From Curtobacterium sp. UNCCL20 (lineage in GTDB: Bacteria > Actinomycetota > Actinomycetes > Actinomycetales > Microbacteriaceae): a stretch of 64,000 nucleotides of DNA. How positions within the stretch are numbered: the first letter of the stretch is position 1; each line of letters starts with the position of its first letter. The notes under the pieces were generated by a model that had not been told where the DNA came from, did no database searches, and saw only the letters and a list, made by a program, of their open reading frames with translations. Location of the stretch: positions 1,037,378-1,101,377 of the forward strand of contig NZ_FNKG01000001.1 in assembly GCF_900101675.1 (NCBI RefSeq). Reading direction: 5' to 3'. A program made the translations under genes and the position numbers. Below are positions 42,693 to 51,907 of this stretch, piece after piece.

Positions 42693-43226
42693 ATGGCCAA
42701 GGACAGTCTTCCCGAGCTCGAACTCGCCAACGTGCGGACGCGCGAGCACATCACCGACACGGTGACCGAGATCCGTCGTCGGGCCGACGTCCCCGCGCGG
42801 ACACGTCTCGCCGTCGCGAAGGCGAAGCAGCGCTGGCACCGCGACCCGACACCGCTGGTGGCGATGGGCATCACCGCGGCCGCCGGTGTGGCGGCGATCG
42901 TGACCGGGTTCGCGATCCGCAACAGTCCGGCCGGACACCTGGCCGATCCGACGCCGTCCGCTGCGTCCTCGGCATTCACCGCGCTCCTGCCGTTCGGTGC
43001 GCGCGGCAACGGTCCGTCGGCGGAGGAACAGGCGCAGCCCGGCCGCAAGGGCCGCAAGGCTCGGAAGGCCGGGAGGAAGGCTGCGGAGGAGGCACTCGAT
43101 CGTGACCCGGCGCACAAGGCCCGGGTGAAGCAGCAGGCCGGTATCGCCGCGGTGCAGCGGCGCGCCGACAAGAACCGGAAGCAAGCGGTGAAGCGGTCGA
43201 AGCAGGCCGTGAAGGCGAGGGGGTAG
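42693..43226 (+). CDS. DUF3618-like membrane-associated basic protein
   Basis: 177 residues. N-terminal DUF3618-like helix (LELANVRTREHITDTVTEIR, RRADVPARTRL), one membrane span near 55-75 (TPLVAMGITAAAGVAAIVTG) and a very basic Lys/Arg/Ala tail (RKGRKARKAGRKA, VKRSKQAVKARG) that may bind nucleic acid or the membrane. Four bases before the YihY gene, so probably expressed with it. Confidence 0.75.
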   Translation: MAKDSLPELELANVRTREHITDTVTEIRRRADVPARTRLAVAKAKQRWHRDPTPLVAMGITAAAGVAAIVTGFAIRNSPAGHLADPTPSAASSAFTALLPFGARGNGPSAEEQAQPGRKGRKARKAGRKAAEEALDRDPAHKARVKQQAGIAAVQRRADKNRKQAVKRSKQAVKARG

Positions 43227-43230
43227 ACCC

Positions 43231-44262
43231 ATGACGACGAACCAGGACAAGCCGGCTCCCGACGATGCGCGGAAGCCGGACAGCCCGACCGACCTCAAGA
43301 AGCCCACGGTCGTCTACACGCTCAAGAAGACGCTCCGCGAGTTCTCCAGCGACCAGTGCACCGACCTCGCCGCGAGCCTGACGTACTACTCGGTGCTGGC
43401 GCTCTTCCCGGGCCTGCTGGCCGTGGTGTCGATCCTCGGTCTGGTCTCGGACCCGAACACGACGATCGACACCCTGCTCCGGGTCGTCGGCAACGTCGGG
43501 TCCCAGCAGGTCGTGGACCTCATCCGCAGTCCCGTCGAGGGCCTCGTCCGGTCGCCGGCCGCACCCGTGACGTTCATCGTCGGTGTCGTCGGCGCGATCT
43601 GGTCGGCCTCCGGGTACGTCGGGGCCTTCGGCCGTGCGATGAACCGGATCTACAACGTCCGCGAGGGTCGTCCGATCTGGAAGCTCCGCCCGACGATGCT
43701 CGGCGTGACCCTCTTCACGGTGATCCTGCTCGTGCTCGGCCTGCTCGTGCTCGTCAGCGGTCCGTTGGCGCGGAGCTTCGGCGACGTCATCGGCCTCGGC
43801 GACGTCGCGGTGACGGTGCTGTCCATCGTGCAGTGGCCGATCCTGCTCGTCATCGCGATCATCGTGGTGGCGGTGCTCTACTACTGGTCGCCGAACGTGC
43901 GCCAGCCGAAGTTCACCTGGGTCAGCGGCGGCTCGATCCTCGCGCTCCTCATCTGGATCATCGCGAGCGTCGGGTTCGGCTTCTACGTCGGGAACTTCTC
44001 GAACTACAACGCCACCTACGGCTCCCTCGGTGGCGTGATCGTCTTCCTGCTGTGGATCTGGATCACGAACAACGCGCTGCTCTTCGGTGCCGAGTTCGAC
44101 GCCGAGATCGAACGTGGCCGCGAGCTGCAGGCCGGCATCCGCGCCGAGGACGACATCCAGCTGCCGGAGCGCGACACCCGGCAGATCGAGAAGCAGGACG
44201 AGAAGCGCGCGCAGGACGTCCTCGACGGCATCAGGATCCGCGAGGACGCCGAGCGGCGCTGA
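43231..44262 (+). CDS. YihY/BrkB family membrane protein
   Basis: 343 residues, about six spans. Typical segments: DLAASLTYYSVLALFPGLLAVV, PNVRQPKFTWVSGGSILALL and GVIVFLLWIWITNNALLFGAEFDAEIERG. Once called an RNase BN, now an uncharacterised inner-membrane family (possibly lipid or small-molecule export). Charged N- and C-terminal tails. Confidence 0.9.
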   Translation: MTTNQDKPAPDDARKPDSPTDLKKPTVVYTLKKTLREFSSDQCTDLAASLTYYSVLALFPGLLAVVSILGLVSDPNTTIDTLLRVVGNVGSQQVVDLIRSPVEGLVRSPAAPVTFIVGVVGAIWSASGYVGAFGRAMNRIYNVREGRPIWKLRPTMLGVTLFTVILLVLGLLVLVSGPLARSFGDVIGLGDVAVTVLSIVQWPILLVIAIIVVAVLYYWSPNVRQPKFTWVSGGSILALLIWIIASVGFGFYVGNFSNYNATYGSLGGVIVFLLWIWITNNALLFGAEFDAEIERGRELQAGIRAEDDIQLPERDTRQIEKQDEKRAQDVLDGIRIREDAERR

Positions 44263-44299
44263 CGGCGGTTTCCCGGGGCGTGCCGCTACGGTTCGCCCC

Positions 44300-44782
44300 G
44301 TGCCGTCCTTCCTCGAGGGGCTCCCGTTCTGGTGGCTCGTCCTCGCGCTGTTCGTCGTCGTGTTCTGCCGTGCGCAGGCCACGTACTGGCTGGCGCGCGC
44401 GGCGGTCGCCGGAGCATCCCGCTCCCGGTGGGGACGCTGGCTCGACTCGGCGGCGGTGCGGCGCGGATCGGCGTTGCTCGACCGCTGGGGGCTGCCGGTC
44501 GTCACGGTGAGCTTCCTGACGGTGGGCCTCCAGACGGTCATGAACGCGTCTGCCGGCGTCGCTCGCGTTCCGTGGTGGCGGTACACCGCGGCCATGGTGC
44601 CCGGGTGCGCCGCGTGGGCGTTCGTCTACGCCACGGTCGGCATCGCACTGTTCTGGGCGGGCGTCCAGGCGGTCGCGGGATCGCCGTGGGGGATCGTCGC
44701 GCTGGTCCTGCTGCTGGCTGCGCTGGCCGTCGTCGTGTGGACGGCGCGTCGTCGACGCCGGCTGCTGTCCGCGGGACGCTGA
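44300..44782 (+). CDS. Small DedA/VTT-like membrane protein
   Basis: 160 residues, with hydrophobic spans near 8-25, 65-80, 90-115 and 125-148. The order of an arginine-rich first loop (TYWLARAAVAGASRSRWG), the helical VVTVSFLTVGLQTVMNASAG and the final span resembles DedA/SNARE-associated proteins that move phospholipids, in a shortened form. GTG 44300 is 7 bases after TACGGT (44287-44292), leaderless. Confidence 0.7.
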   Translation: MPSFLEGLPFWWLVLALFVVVFCRAQATYWLARAAVAGASRSRWGRWLDSAAVRRGSALLDRWGLPVVTVSFLTVGLQTVMNASAGVARVPWWRYTAAMVPGCAAWAFVYATVGIALFWAGVQAVAGSPWGIVALVLLLAALAVVVWTARRRRRLLSAGR

Positions 44783-44784
44783 CC

Positions 44785-44820
44785 GCCTGGAGGCACGGTG
44801 CGGTCCCGCCCCGACGCATC
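44785..44820. repeat. Left arm of a dispersed palindrome, right arm degenerate
   Basis: CGCCTGGAGGCACGGTGCGG after the DedA-like stop matches the left half of the repeat, but the expected GCCTCCAG is missing (GACGCATCCG instead). The downstream SDR promoter starts just here. Confidence 0.5.
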
Positions 44821-44835
44821 CGTAGGCTGGTGGGC

Positions 44836-45531
44836 ATGACCGACACCGCGCCTCCCGTCCGTCCGACCGCACTCGTGACGGGCGCGACCCGTGGGATCGG
44901 CCGGGCGATCGCGCTCGACCTCGGCCGGACGCACCACGTGCTCGTCGGTGGCCGGTCCGCCGGAGCGGTCGACGAACTCGTCGCCGCGCTGCCGAGCGCG
45001 GCCCCGTTCGTCGGTGACCTCGGCGCCGGCGAGGTCCCGGCGCTGCCGGAGCGGCTCGACGTGCTCGTGCACTCCGCCGGCGTCGAACAGGGCACCACCG
45101 TCGCGGACACCCCGCGCACCGTGTGGGAGCAGGTCTTCGCCACGAACCTCTTCGCCGTCGCCGAGCTCACCCGCCTGGCGCTCCCCGCACTGCGGGCGGC
45201 CCGCGGCACCGTCGTGCCGATCAACAGCGGCTCCGGCTTCCACTCCGGTCCGGGCGGTGGCGTGTACGCGGCGTCGAAGTTCGCGCTGCGGGCCTTCGCC
45301 GACGCCCTCCGCGAGGAGGAGCGGGCGAACGGCGTCCGGGTGTCGAGCGTGCACCCGGGCCGGACGGACTCGGACATGCAGCGCGCCCTCACCGAGAAGC
45401 TCGGCGAGGACTACGACACCGCGTACTACCTCGCCCCGGAGGACGTCGCCGCCGCCGTCCGCACCGTCGTCGACCTGCCGGAGCGGGGCACGATCGAGTC
45501 GCTCGCGATCCGGCCGACGAAGCGGCGCTGA
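44836..45531 (+). CDS. SDR family short-chain dehydrogenase
   Basis: 231 residues. VTGATRGIGRAIALDLG, HSAGVEQG, Ser in INSGSGFH and YAASKFALR; complete catalytic set. General oxidoreductase, unknown substrate. ATG 44836 is 7 bases after TAGGCT (44823-44828), a leaderless start. Confidence 0.88.
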   Translation: MTDTAPPVRPTALVTGATRGIGRAIALDLGRTHHVLVGGRSAGAVDELVAALPSAAPFVGDLGAGEVPALPERLDVLVHSAGVEQGTTVADTPRTVWEQVFATNLFAVAELTRLALPALRAARGTVVPINSGSGFHSGPGGGVYAASKFALRAFADALREEERANGVRVSSVHPGRTDSDMQRALTEKLGEDYDTAYYLAPEDVAAAVRTVVDLPERGTIESLAIRPTKRR

Positions 45532-45546
45532 CGGGGCCGGCGCCCG

Positions 45547-47166
45547 CTACCCGAGCTCGATCCTCGTGGTGAGGTCGAGCCGGTCGAGGAACGTCTCGTC
45601 GTGGCTCACCACGACCAGGGCGCCCCGGTAGGCCCGCAGGGCGTCGACGAGCTGGTCGACGCTCGTCAGGTCGAGGTCGTTCGTCGGCTCGTCGAGCACC
45701 AGCAGCTGGGGTGGCGGGTCGGCCAGCACGAGGCTCGCCAGTGCCACCCGGAACCGCTCCCCGCCGGACAGCGCCCCGGCCGGCCGGTCGACGGTGTCCC
45801 CGCGGACGAGGAAGCGGGCGAGCCGGTTCCGCACCTCGGCCACCGGCACGTGGGGTGCGTCGCGACCGACGTTCTCGAGCACGGTCCGGCCGTCGTCGAG
45901 CGAGTCCTTCCGCTGCGGCAGGTAGCCGATCCGGTCGACGTGCGCGGCGGCCCCCGTGTCCGGCAGCGGGTGCTCCCGGGCGCCGGGGACCCCGACGAGC
46001 TGTTCGAGCAGCGTGGTCTTGCCGACACCGTTGTCCCCGGCGACCGCGATCCGCTCCGGCCCCTGCACGACGGTGTTCCGTCCCCGCACGGTGATCGTCG
46101 CGATCTGGCGTGACGCCGGGACCTCCGGGTCGGGCAACGTGACGTGGATGGACTCGTCGACGCGGAGCCGGAGCTCGGCCTCGCGTGCGGTCGCCAGGGC
46201 CTCCTGCTCGGCCGAGCCGTGCGCCACCCGGAGCCGACCGGCGGTCTCCTGCGCCTTCTTCCGCTGCTCGTTCGCCAGGATCTTCGGCATCGACCGGCCG
46301 GCCTTCTCGCCCGCCTTCGCCCGACGCGCGATCTTCGTCTCCGCCTCGATCCGCTGCCGTTTCTCGGCGCGGTGCCGCTGCTCGGCGACGCGGACCTCGC
46401 GCTCGACGGCCGCCTGCTGCACGGCGACGTGCTCCTCGAATGCGCTGAAGGTCCCGCCGAACACGGTCATGCCGCCGTCGCGGAGCTCGCACGTCTCGTC
46501 GACGTGCTCCAGCAGCTCCCGGTCGTGGCTGACGACGACGAGGGTGCCGCGCCAGTCGTCCACCATGTCGAGCAGCAGCTGACGGGCACGACGGTCGAGG
46601 TTGTTCGTCGGTTCGTCGAGGAACGCGATCGGCAGCCCGCGCAGCCGGATGCCGGCCACCGCGGCGAGGACGACCTGACCGCCGGAGAGCGTCGACGCCG
46701 GACGCTCGAGCACGTCGACGGCAGCGTCGGCACTCCCGGCGCGCCCGGCAGCGCTCCCGAGCGCCGGGCCGATCCCGATGCCGTCGAGCGCGGCGGCGGC
46801 GCGCTCCTCGAGGTCCCAGTCGTCGCCGACCGCCTCGAAGTGCTCCGGTGCGGCGTCGCCGCCGAGCACGGCTCGGAGCGCCGTGAGCGTCGGTCGGATG
46901 CCGAGCAGGTCGGCGACCCGGTCGTCCGCCGCCGTCTGCAGGCGCTGGGGCAGGTGGTCGACGGGACCCGACGTCGTGACGGTCCCCGACGTGGGGTGGA
47001 GCTGACCGGTGACCAGCCGGACGAGCGTGGACTTGCCGGCCCCGTTCCTCCCGACCAGGCCGGTGCGGCCCCGGCCGAAGGCGGTGGTGAGGTGACTGAG
47101 CGCGACGGTGCCGTCGGGCCAGGTGAAGCTGACGTCGTGCAGGACGACGGACGGACTGATGGGCAT
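45547..47166 (-). CDS. ABC-F family ATP-binding protein
   Basis: 539 residues, two ABC domains without membrane spans. First Walker [15 protein letters not shown], signature TLSGGQVVLAAVAG, LDEPTNNLD; second AGDNGVGKTTLLEQL, LSGGERFRVALASLVL, LDEPTNDLD. The linker (about 235-310) is Arg/Ala-rich and helical. ABC-F proteins act on ribosomes, either in translation or by displacing antibiotics. ATG 47166 has GGGGAGG upstream, which lies in a leader able to form alternative hairpins. Confidence 0.92.
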   Translation of the reverse strand: MPISPSVVLHDVSFTWPDGTVALSHLTTAFGRGRTGLVGRNGAGKSTLVRLVTGQLHPTSGTVTTSGPVDHLPQRLQTAADDRVADLLGIRPTLTALRAVLGGDAAPEHFEAVGDDWDLEERAAAALDGIGIGPALGSAAGRAGSADAAVDVLERPASTLSGGQVVLAAVAGIRLRGLPIAFLDEPTNNLDRRARQLLLDMVDDWRGTLVVVSHDRELLEHVDETCELRDGGMTVFGGTFSAFEEHVAVQQAAVEREVRVAEQRHRAEKRQRIEAETKIARRAKAGEKAGRSMPKILANEQRKKAQETAGRLRVAHGSAEQEALATAREAELRLRVDESIHVTLPDPEVPASRQIATITVRGRNTVVQGPERIAVAGDNGVGKTTLLEQLVGVPGAREHPLPDTGAAAHVDRIGYLPQRKDSLDDGRTVLENVGRDAPHVPVAEVRNRLARFLVRGDTVDRPAGALSGGERFRVALASLVLADPPPQLLVLDEPTNDLDLTSVDQLVDALRAYRGALVVVSHDETFLDRLDLTTRIELG

Positions 47167-47383
47167 GGAGGTGCCTCCCCGGTGATCGAAGCTGCGCGCT
47201 CGACACCGGGTGCGCCCGACGGGGCGCGACGATCACGGTGTCAGCGCGAGGGCTGAGCTGAACCGGTGATCGACAGCAATTCGTCCGCTTCCGTCGGGGA
47301 TGCCCCGTGGCCGCCATCCGTGCCGCCGGTCGGTCGTCCCGCACCGGGGCCCCGCGATGACGACGGGGTGGTCTCCCACGCTA
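47167..47383 (-). promoter_or_regulatory. Leader of the ABC-F gene with mutually exclusive hairpins
   Basis: A -10 TAGCGT (47383-47378) predicts a leader of about 200 bases. CGATCACCGG occurs twice on the minus strand (47272-47263 and 47188-47179); the second runs straight into the GGGGAGG ribosome-binding site. The segment between (47242-47230, GACACCGTGATCG) can pair with either copy, or its first part with CGGTGTC at 47208-47202. That is the layout of a translation attenuator. Confidence 0.5.
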
Positions 47384-47425
47384 GGGCTGGCCCCGCCCGA
47401 GCGCAAGAGGTGACAGGCTGGGGGC

Positions 47426-47845
47426 ATGCCGGAGAACCTGCTGCCGAACCCGACCGCGAACCCCGAGACCCTGCTCCCCGCCGAACCGGAGGTGACCGCC
47501 GCGCTCGCCGCCGACGCCCCGATCGCGAGTGTCGTCGTGTCGCACCCGTCGTCGAGCCTGGCGTGGGCGCTGCTCGCCGACGAAGCCTGGCTGCGCGGCG
47601 CGACCCTCGAGTCCTACGCCTACGCGCGGGTCGGGTACCACCGTGGCCTCGACGCACTGCGGAAGGCCGGGTGGCGCGGTGCCGGTCCGGTGCCGTGGTC
47701 GCACGAGCCGAACCGTGGCGTGCTCCGGGCACTGTTCGCGCTGCGCCGTGCAGCGTCCGCGATCGACGAGGCGGGCGAGCCCGAGCGCCTGACGGACTTC
47801 CTCAACGCGAGCGACCCGGCCGCGATCCCCGCGCTCTCCGAGTAG
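47426..47845 (+). CDS. DUF3151 family protein
   Basis: 139 residues, the usual length. Typical actinobacterial DUF3151 sequence: HPSSSLAWALLADEAW, YAYARVGYHRGLDALRKAGW, HEPNRGVLRALFALRRAA. Unknown function, often near core metabolic genes. A CAGGCT stands 6 bases before ATG 47426, a weaker leaderless arrangement. Confidence 0.9.
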   Translation: MPENLLPNPTANPETLLPAEPEVTAALAADAPIASVVVSHPSSSLAWALLADEAWLRGATLESYAYARVGYHRGLDALRKAGWRGAGPVPWSHEPNRGVLRALFALRRAASAIDEAGEPERLTDFLNASDPAAIPALSE

Positions 47846-47869
47846 ATCCCGGGCGCGCACGCGCTCCGC

Positions 47870-47925
47870 ACAACCAAAGTCACCTCGAACCACGCGTCGA
47901 CGCGGTTCGAGGTGACTTTGGTTGT
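47870..47925. terminator. 22-bp perfect inverted repeat between convergent genes
   Basis: Arms of 22 bases (47870-47891 and 47904-47925), the outer part reading ACAACCAAAGTCACCTCGAA, are exact complements around a 12-base loop that itself contains GCGTCGACGC. It stands between the DUF3151 stop and the lacZ stop and can fold in both transcripts. No U-tract. Confidence 0.65.
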
Positions 47926-47939
47926 CCGAGCCGCAGGCC

Positions 47940-50900
47940 CTACGCCAGCAGCACGCTCCAACTGAACGCCTGCGGCCACAGCTGGTGCTCCGGCAGCACG
48001 TCGAGCCCGCACGCCCGCGACCCCAGCCCGTGCTGCGCCGCGTCGAGGTACAGGTACAGGTGCTCCGACGCCGGCAGCTCGTACGGGTGCCCCGCACGGC
48101 CGATCTGCTGCGCGGTCCACGGCGACAGGGTGAACCCGGCACGGTGCGACCCCACGGTCGTGACCGTGAACGGCCCGACGGACAGCGAACGCAGCGCCGG
48201 TCGGTGCCCGGTCTCCTGCGGCATCGAGTAGGCGGCACCGAGCGACCGAACCGGCGCGGTGAACCGACCGACGCGAGCGGCGTGCGACGAGTCCGCGTAC
48301 GACTCGTGCGGTCCGGTGCCGAACCACGTCGCCTCCTGGTCGGCGAGTCCGGGCGGCAGGTCGAACCGTACGCCGATCCGCGGCCACGTGACGTCCCAGT
48401 CGCCGAACGGCACGGCGTCGGTCTGCAGCACCAGCCCGTCGGCCGTCAGGGTCCAGCGGTGGGTGACGTCGACGCCCCACCCGCTGTTCGCCGCCGCGAC
48501 GCGGACGTGCTGCTCGAGCCCGTGGTCGGTCCGTGCCACGGAGACGAGCCGGTGGGTGAGCCGGTCGAGCCCGCGGGCCGTCCACTTCGAGGCGGACGAG
48601 GGAGCGTCCGGGTCGCCGACGCCCTGCGTGAGCACCGGGTCGGCCGTCTCATAGCCGCCCTGCGAGGCACCGCGGTCGTTGTCGGTGGGGCCGCGCCAGA
48701 GCTCGAGCCGGGGCCCGGCGACCTCGTGGCCCTTCCACGACACCAGGTCGCCGCGGGCACTGAACGTCCCGTCGCCGAGCCGGTCGCCGTCCCACCCGGT
48801 ACCGGAGGCGCGCGGGGCCTCGGCCGGTCGGCTCGCGACGAGCGTCTGGCCGCGTGCGACGACGTGGCCGGTGTCCGCCCAGGCCGTCGGTCCGGCGAGC
48901 TCCGCGACGACGTCGAACCACAGTTCGTCACCCGGGGCGAGTTCGGCGGTGGCGGCGTCGAGGACCTCGGGTGGGACCGGCACGGTCGCCGACTGCCGTG
49001 CGGCGACGACGCCCGGGGCGAAGCGGCCCTCGTGCTCGACGACGCCGTTCCGCGTCAGGGTCCACCGGAACCGGAGCCCCGCGGTCGAGGCGGAGTGGTA
49101 GCGGTTCTCGACGAGCACGGTGCCGCGCCCGCCCGCGACCGACGCGGACAGGCGCACGGGCGCGACGACGGCCGCGAACTCGGCCAGCCCCGGGGTCGGG
49201 GTGTCGTCGGGCAGCACGAGCCCGTCCATCACGAAGTTGCCGTCGTGCACGACCTCGTGGAAGTCACCGCCGTACGCGTAGTACGGCTCACCCGTCGCCG
49301 TGTGGGCGAGGAGACCGTGGTCGCGCCACTCCCACACGAAGCCGCCGTGCAGGCGGGGGTACCGGTCGACGAGCGCCTCGTACTCGGCGATCTGTCCCGG
49401 GCCGTTCCCCATCGCGTGCACGTACTCGCAGTGGATGAACGGCTTCGACCGCTGCCGCGCCGCTGCCGCCGGGCCGCAGCCGAGCAGGGGTGTGGCGGGG
49501 CCGCCGCCGATGGACTCGGTCTCCTGCAGCGACGGGTACATCCGCGAGTAGACGTCGGTGTACTCGCCCGTGTAGTCGCCCTCGTAGTGCACGGGGCGTT
49601 CGGCGTCGCGGTCGTGCACCCACTGCGACATCGCCGCGAGGTTCCGCCCGGTGCCGGACTCGTTGCCGAGCGACCACATCACGATGGACGCGTGGTTCTT
49701 GTCCCGCTCGAGCGTCCGGGCGATGCGGTCGAGGTAGGCGTCCCGCCAGGCGGGGTCGTCGGAGGGGTTGCCGACCCAGTCGGTGAAGACGAACCCGTGC
49801 GTCTCGAGGTCGCACTCGAGGATCACCCAGAAGCCGAGTTCGTCGGCGAGGTCGAGCACCCGCGGGTGCGGCGGGTAGTGCGACGTCCGGATCGCGTTGA
49901 CGTTGTGCCGCTTCATGAGCGCCATGTCGGCGCGGGCGTGCTCCTCGTCGAAGACGCGTCCGCGTTCCGGGTGGGTCTCGTGCCGGTTCACGCCGTGGAA
50001 GACCACGCGTTCGCCGTTGACCAGGAACCGGTCACCCTCGATCGCCACGGTGCGGAATCCGAGCCGGAGCGACACGGCTTCCCCGCCCGAGCTGCCACCG
50101 GCGTCCGTCCCCGAGACGAGCGTCGCGTCGTACAGCCTCGGCAGCTCGGCGCTCCACGGCTCGACCCCGTCGACCTCGATCGGCTGCACGTCGTCGGCTT
50201 CGGCCCACACCACGTCGACGCCGAGCGACGGCACGGCGAACCGCACCGGGAACACGGCGTCGAGCGTCGGGAACGTGATCGTCCCCGTGCCGGTGGCCGG
50301 CCGACCCGACGCGGCCGTCCCGGCAGTGGCGGCGTCCCCGAGCACCGCGGTCCACCCGGCGCGGACGAACACGTCGTCGATCGGCGCCGTCGGCCGGGCG
50401 AGCAGGGTCACGTCACGGAAGATGCCGGGCAGCCACCACTGGTCCTGGTCCTCCAGGTACGAGGCCGCCGACCACTGGTGCACCCGGACCCGGACCTCGT
50501 TCGTCCCGGGGCGCAGCAGTCCGGTCACGTCGAACTCGGTCGCCAGGCGCGACCCGGTACTCCACCCGACGAGCGCGTCGTTCAGCCACACCCGGAAGTG
50601 CGACTCGACGCCGTCGAACCGGAGCAGCACCCGGGCCGCGGCGTCGAACGACGACGGCAGCGTGAAGGTCCGTCGGTAGTCGCCGGTCGGGTTCTCCTCC
50701 GGCGGGTGCGGCGGATCGATCGGGAAGGGGTACTGCAGGTTCGTGTAGCTCGGCGCCCCGTGTCCGTGCAGGACCCAGTGCGCCGGCACCGGCAGCGACC
50801 CCCACCCGTCGGCGTCGTCGAACGGCGGGGCGTCCGCCACCGGCGACCACCGGAAGTCCCACTCCCCGTTCAGTGACAGGGCGGGAGCGTCCGTGTGCAA

Positions 50901-50975
50901 CCAGGCACGAGGTGCCAGTCGGGACGCCGAACCCGGCGTGGTGGTGTGCAGGTCGTCGATGGCGGCGTTGGTCAA
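47940..50975 (-). CDS. lacZ: Beta-galactosidase, glycoside hydrolase family 2
   Basis: 1011 residues, the normal LacZ length. N-terminal jelly-roll (LNGEWDFRWSPV, GDYRRTFTLP, DQWWLPGIFRDVTLLARP), then the TIM barrel: acid/base Glu in WSLGNESGTG, nucleophile Glu in HCEYVHAMGNGPG, and the C-terminal Bgal small-chain domain (TWFGTGPHESYADS). No signal peptide, so it is cytosolic and splits an imported galactoside. TTG 50975 overlaps the permease stop (TTGA). Last gene of a four-gene uptake-and-hydrolysis operon. Confidence 0.93.
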   Translation of the reverse strand: MTNAAIDDLHTTTPGSASRLAPRAWLHTDAPALSLNGEWDFRWSPVADAPPFDDADGWGSLPVPAHWVLHGHGAPSYTNLQYPFPIDPPHPPEENPTGDYRRTFTLPSSFDAAARVLLRFDGVESHFRVWLNDALVGWSTGSRLATEFDVTGLLRPGTNEVRVRVHQWSAASYLEDQDQWWLPGIFRDVTLLARPTAPIDDVFVRAGWTAVLGDAATAGTAASGRPATGTGTITFPTLDAVFPVRFAVPSLGVDVVWAEADDVQPIEVDGVEPWSAELPRLYDATLVSGTDAGGSSGGEAVSLRLGFRTVAIEGDRFLVNGERVVFHGVNRHETHPERGRVFDEEHARADMALMKRHNVNAIRTSHYPPHPRVLDLADELGFWVILECDLETHGFVFTDWVGNPSDDPAWRDAYLDRIARTLERDKNHASIVMWSLGNESGTGRNLAAMSQWVHDRDAERPVHYEGDYTGEYTDVYSRMYPSLQETESIGGGPATPLLGCGPAAAARQRSKPFIHCEYVHAMGNGPGQIAEYEALVDRYPRLHGGFVWEWRDHGLLAHTATGEPYYAYGGDFHEVVHDGNFVMDGLVLPDDTPTPGLAEFAAVVAPVRLSASVAGGRGTVLVENRYHSASTAGLRFRWTLTRNGVVEHEGRFAPGVVAARQSATVPVPPEVLDAATAELAPGDELWFDVVAELAGPTAWADTGHVVARGQTLVASRPAEAPRASGTGWDGDRLGDGTFSARGDLVSWKGHEVAGPRLELWRGPTDNDRGASQGGYETADPVLTQGVGDPDAPSSASKWTARGLDRLTHRLVSVARTDHGLEQHVRVAAANSGWGVDVTHRWTLTADGLVLQTDAVPFGDWDVTWPRIGVRFDLPPGLADQEATWFGTGPHESYADSSHAARVGRFTAPVRSLGAAYSMPQETGHRPALRSLSVGPFTVTTVGSHRAGFTLSPWTAQQIGRAGHPYELPASEHLYLYLDAAQHGLGSRACGLDVLPEHQLWPQAFSWSVLLA

Positions 50976-51907
50976 CCCTTGACCGATCCTTCCGTGAGGC
51001 CCCCGCGCCAGAAGCGCTGCAGGACGATGATGGCGATGACGAGCGGGATGACCGAGACGAGCACCCCGCCGGTGGTGAGCTGGTAGAACTCCGGCAGTCG
51101 GTCCACCTGGGACCGCCAGTTGTTGAGTCCCAGTGTGATCGGGTACAGCTTCTGGTCTGCCAGCATGATGAGCGGCAGGAAGAAGTTGTTCCAGATGCCG
51201 ACGACCTGGAACAGGAACACCGTCACGAGCGCCGGCGTCATCTGCCGGAGCACGATCGTGTGGAAGATCCGCAGTTCCCCGGCGCCGTCGATGCGTGCCT
51301 GCTCGAGGAGCGTCGTCTCGACCGAGGCCGCCGCGTACACCCGGCAGAGGAACAGGCCGAACGGTGAGACGAGGCTCGGGATGAGCACGCTCCAGTACGT
51401 GTCGGTCAGGCCGAGCGTCGAGAACAGCAGGAACAGCGGCAGTGCCGTCGCGGTCCCCGGCACGAGCACGCCGCCGAGGATCGAGCCGAACACGAGCTGG
51501 CGCCCCCGGAACTCGTACTTCGCGAGCGCGTAGCCGCCGGCCGCGGCGAAGTAGGTCGCCAGGACCGCGCCGACGCCCGAGTACAGGATGCTGTTCGCGA
51601 TCCAGCGGACGAAGATCCCGCCGTCGTACGTGAACACCTGCTGGATGTTGCTGAACAGGGCGAAGTCGCCACCGAACCAGAAGCCGTTCGTCGAGAACAG
51701 CGCTCCGGTGGTCTTCGTGGCGGCGATGACGACCCAGTACAGCGGGACGAGGAAGTACAGCGCGACGACGACCAGGATCCCGGTCACGACGATCTGGGAC
51801 TTCCCCGAGCGGTCGAGCCTGCGGCGCTGGTGCGCGCTGATCGAGGTGGTGTCGACGGGGACGGCGGTCTTCGCCGTGGCCGGCGCTTCGATGGCTTCGC
51901 TGGTCAT
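50972..51907 (-). CDS. Sugar ABC transporter permease (MalG-type)
   Basis: 311 residues, six spans. N-terminal cytosolic tail, then the MalG pattern FSNIQQVFTYDG ... ALAKYEFRGRQL, with the EAA loop LLEQARIDGAGELRIFHTIVL. Second permease of the galactoside transporter; ATG overlaps the first permease stop by four bases. Confidence 0.92.
   Translation of the reverse strand: MTSEAIEAPATAKTAVPVDTTSISAHQRRRLDRSGKSQIVVTGILVVVALYFLVPLYWVVIAATKTTGALFSTNGFWFGGDFALFSNIQQVFTYDGGIFVRWIANSILYSGVGAVLATYFAAAGGYALAKYEFRGRQLVFGSILGGVLVPGTATALPLFLLFSTLGLTDTYWSVLIPSLVSPFGLFLCRVYAAASVETTLLEQARIDGAGELRIFHTIVLRQMTPALVTVFLFQVVGIWNNFFLPLIMLADQKLYPITLGLNNWRSQVDRLPEFYQLTTGGVLVSVIPLVIAIIVLQRFWRGGLTEGSVKG

Noticed and set aside
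47233..47379. Leader peptide for the ABC-F gene starting at GTG 47379
   Set aside because: That GTG overlaps the predicted -10 box, so it would not be in the transcript; no other start with a ribosome-binding site is convincing.
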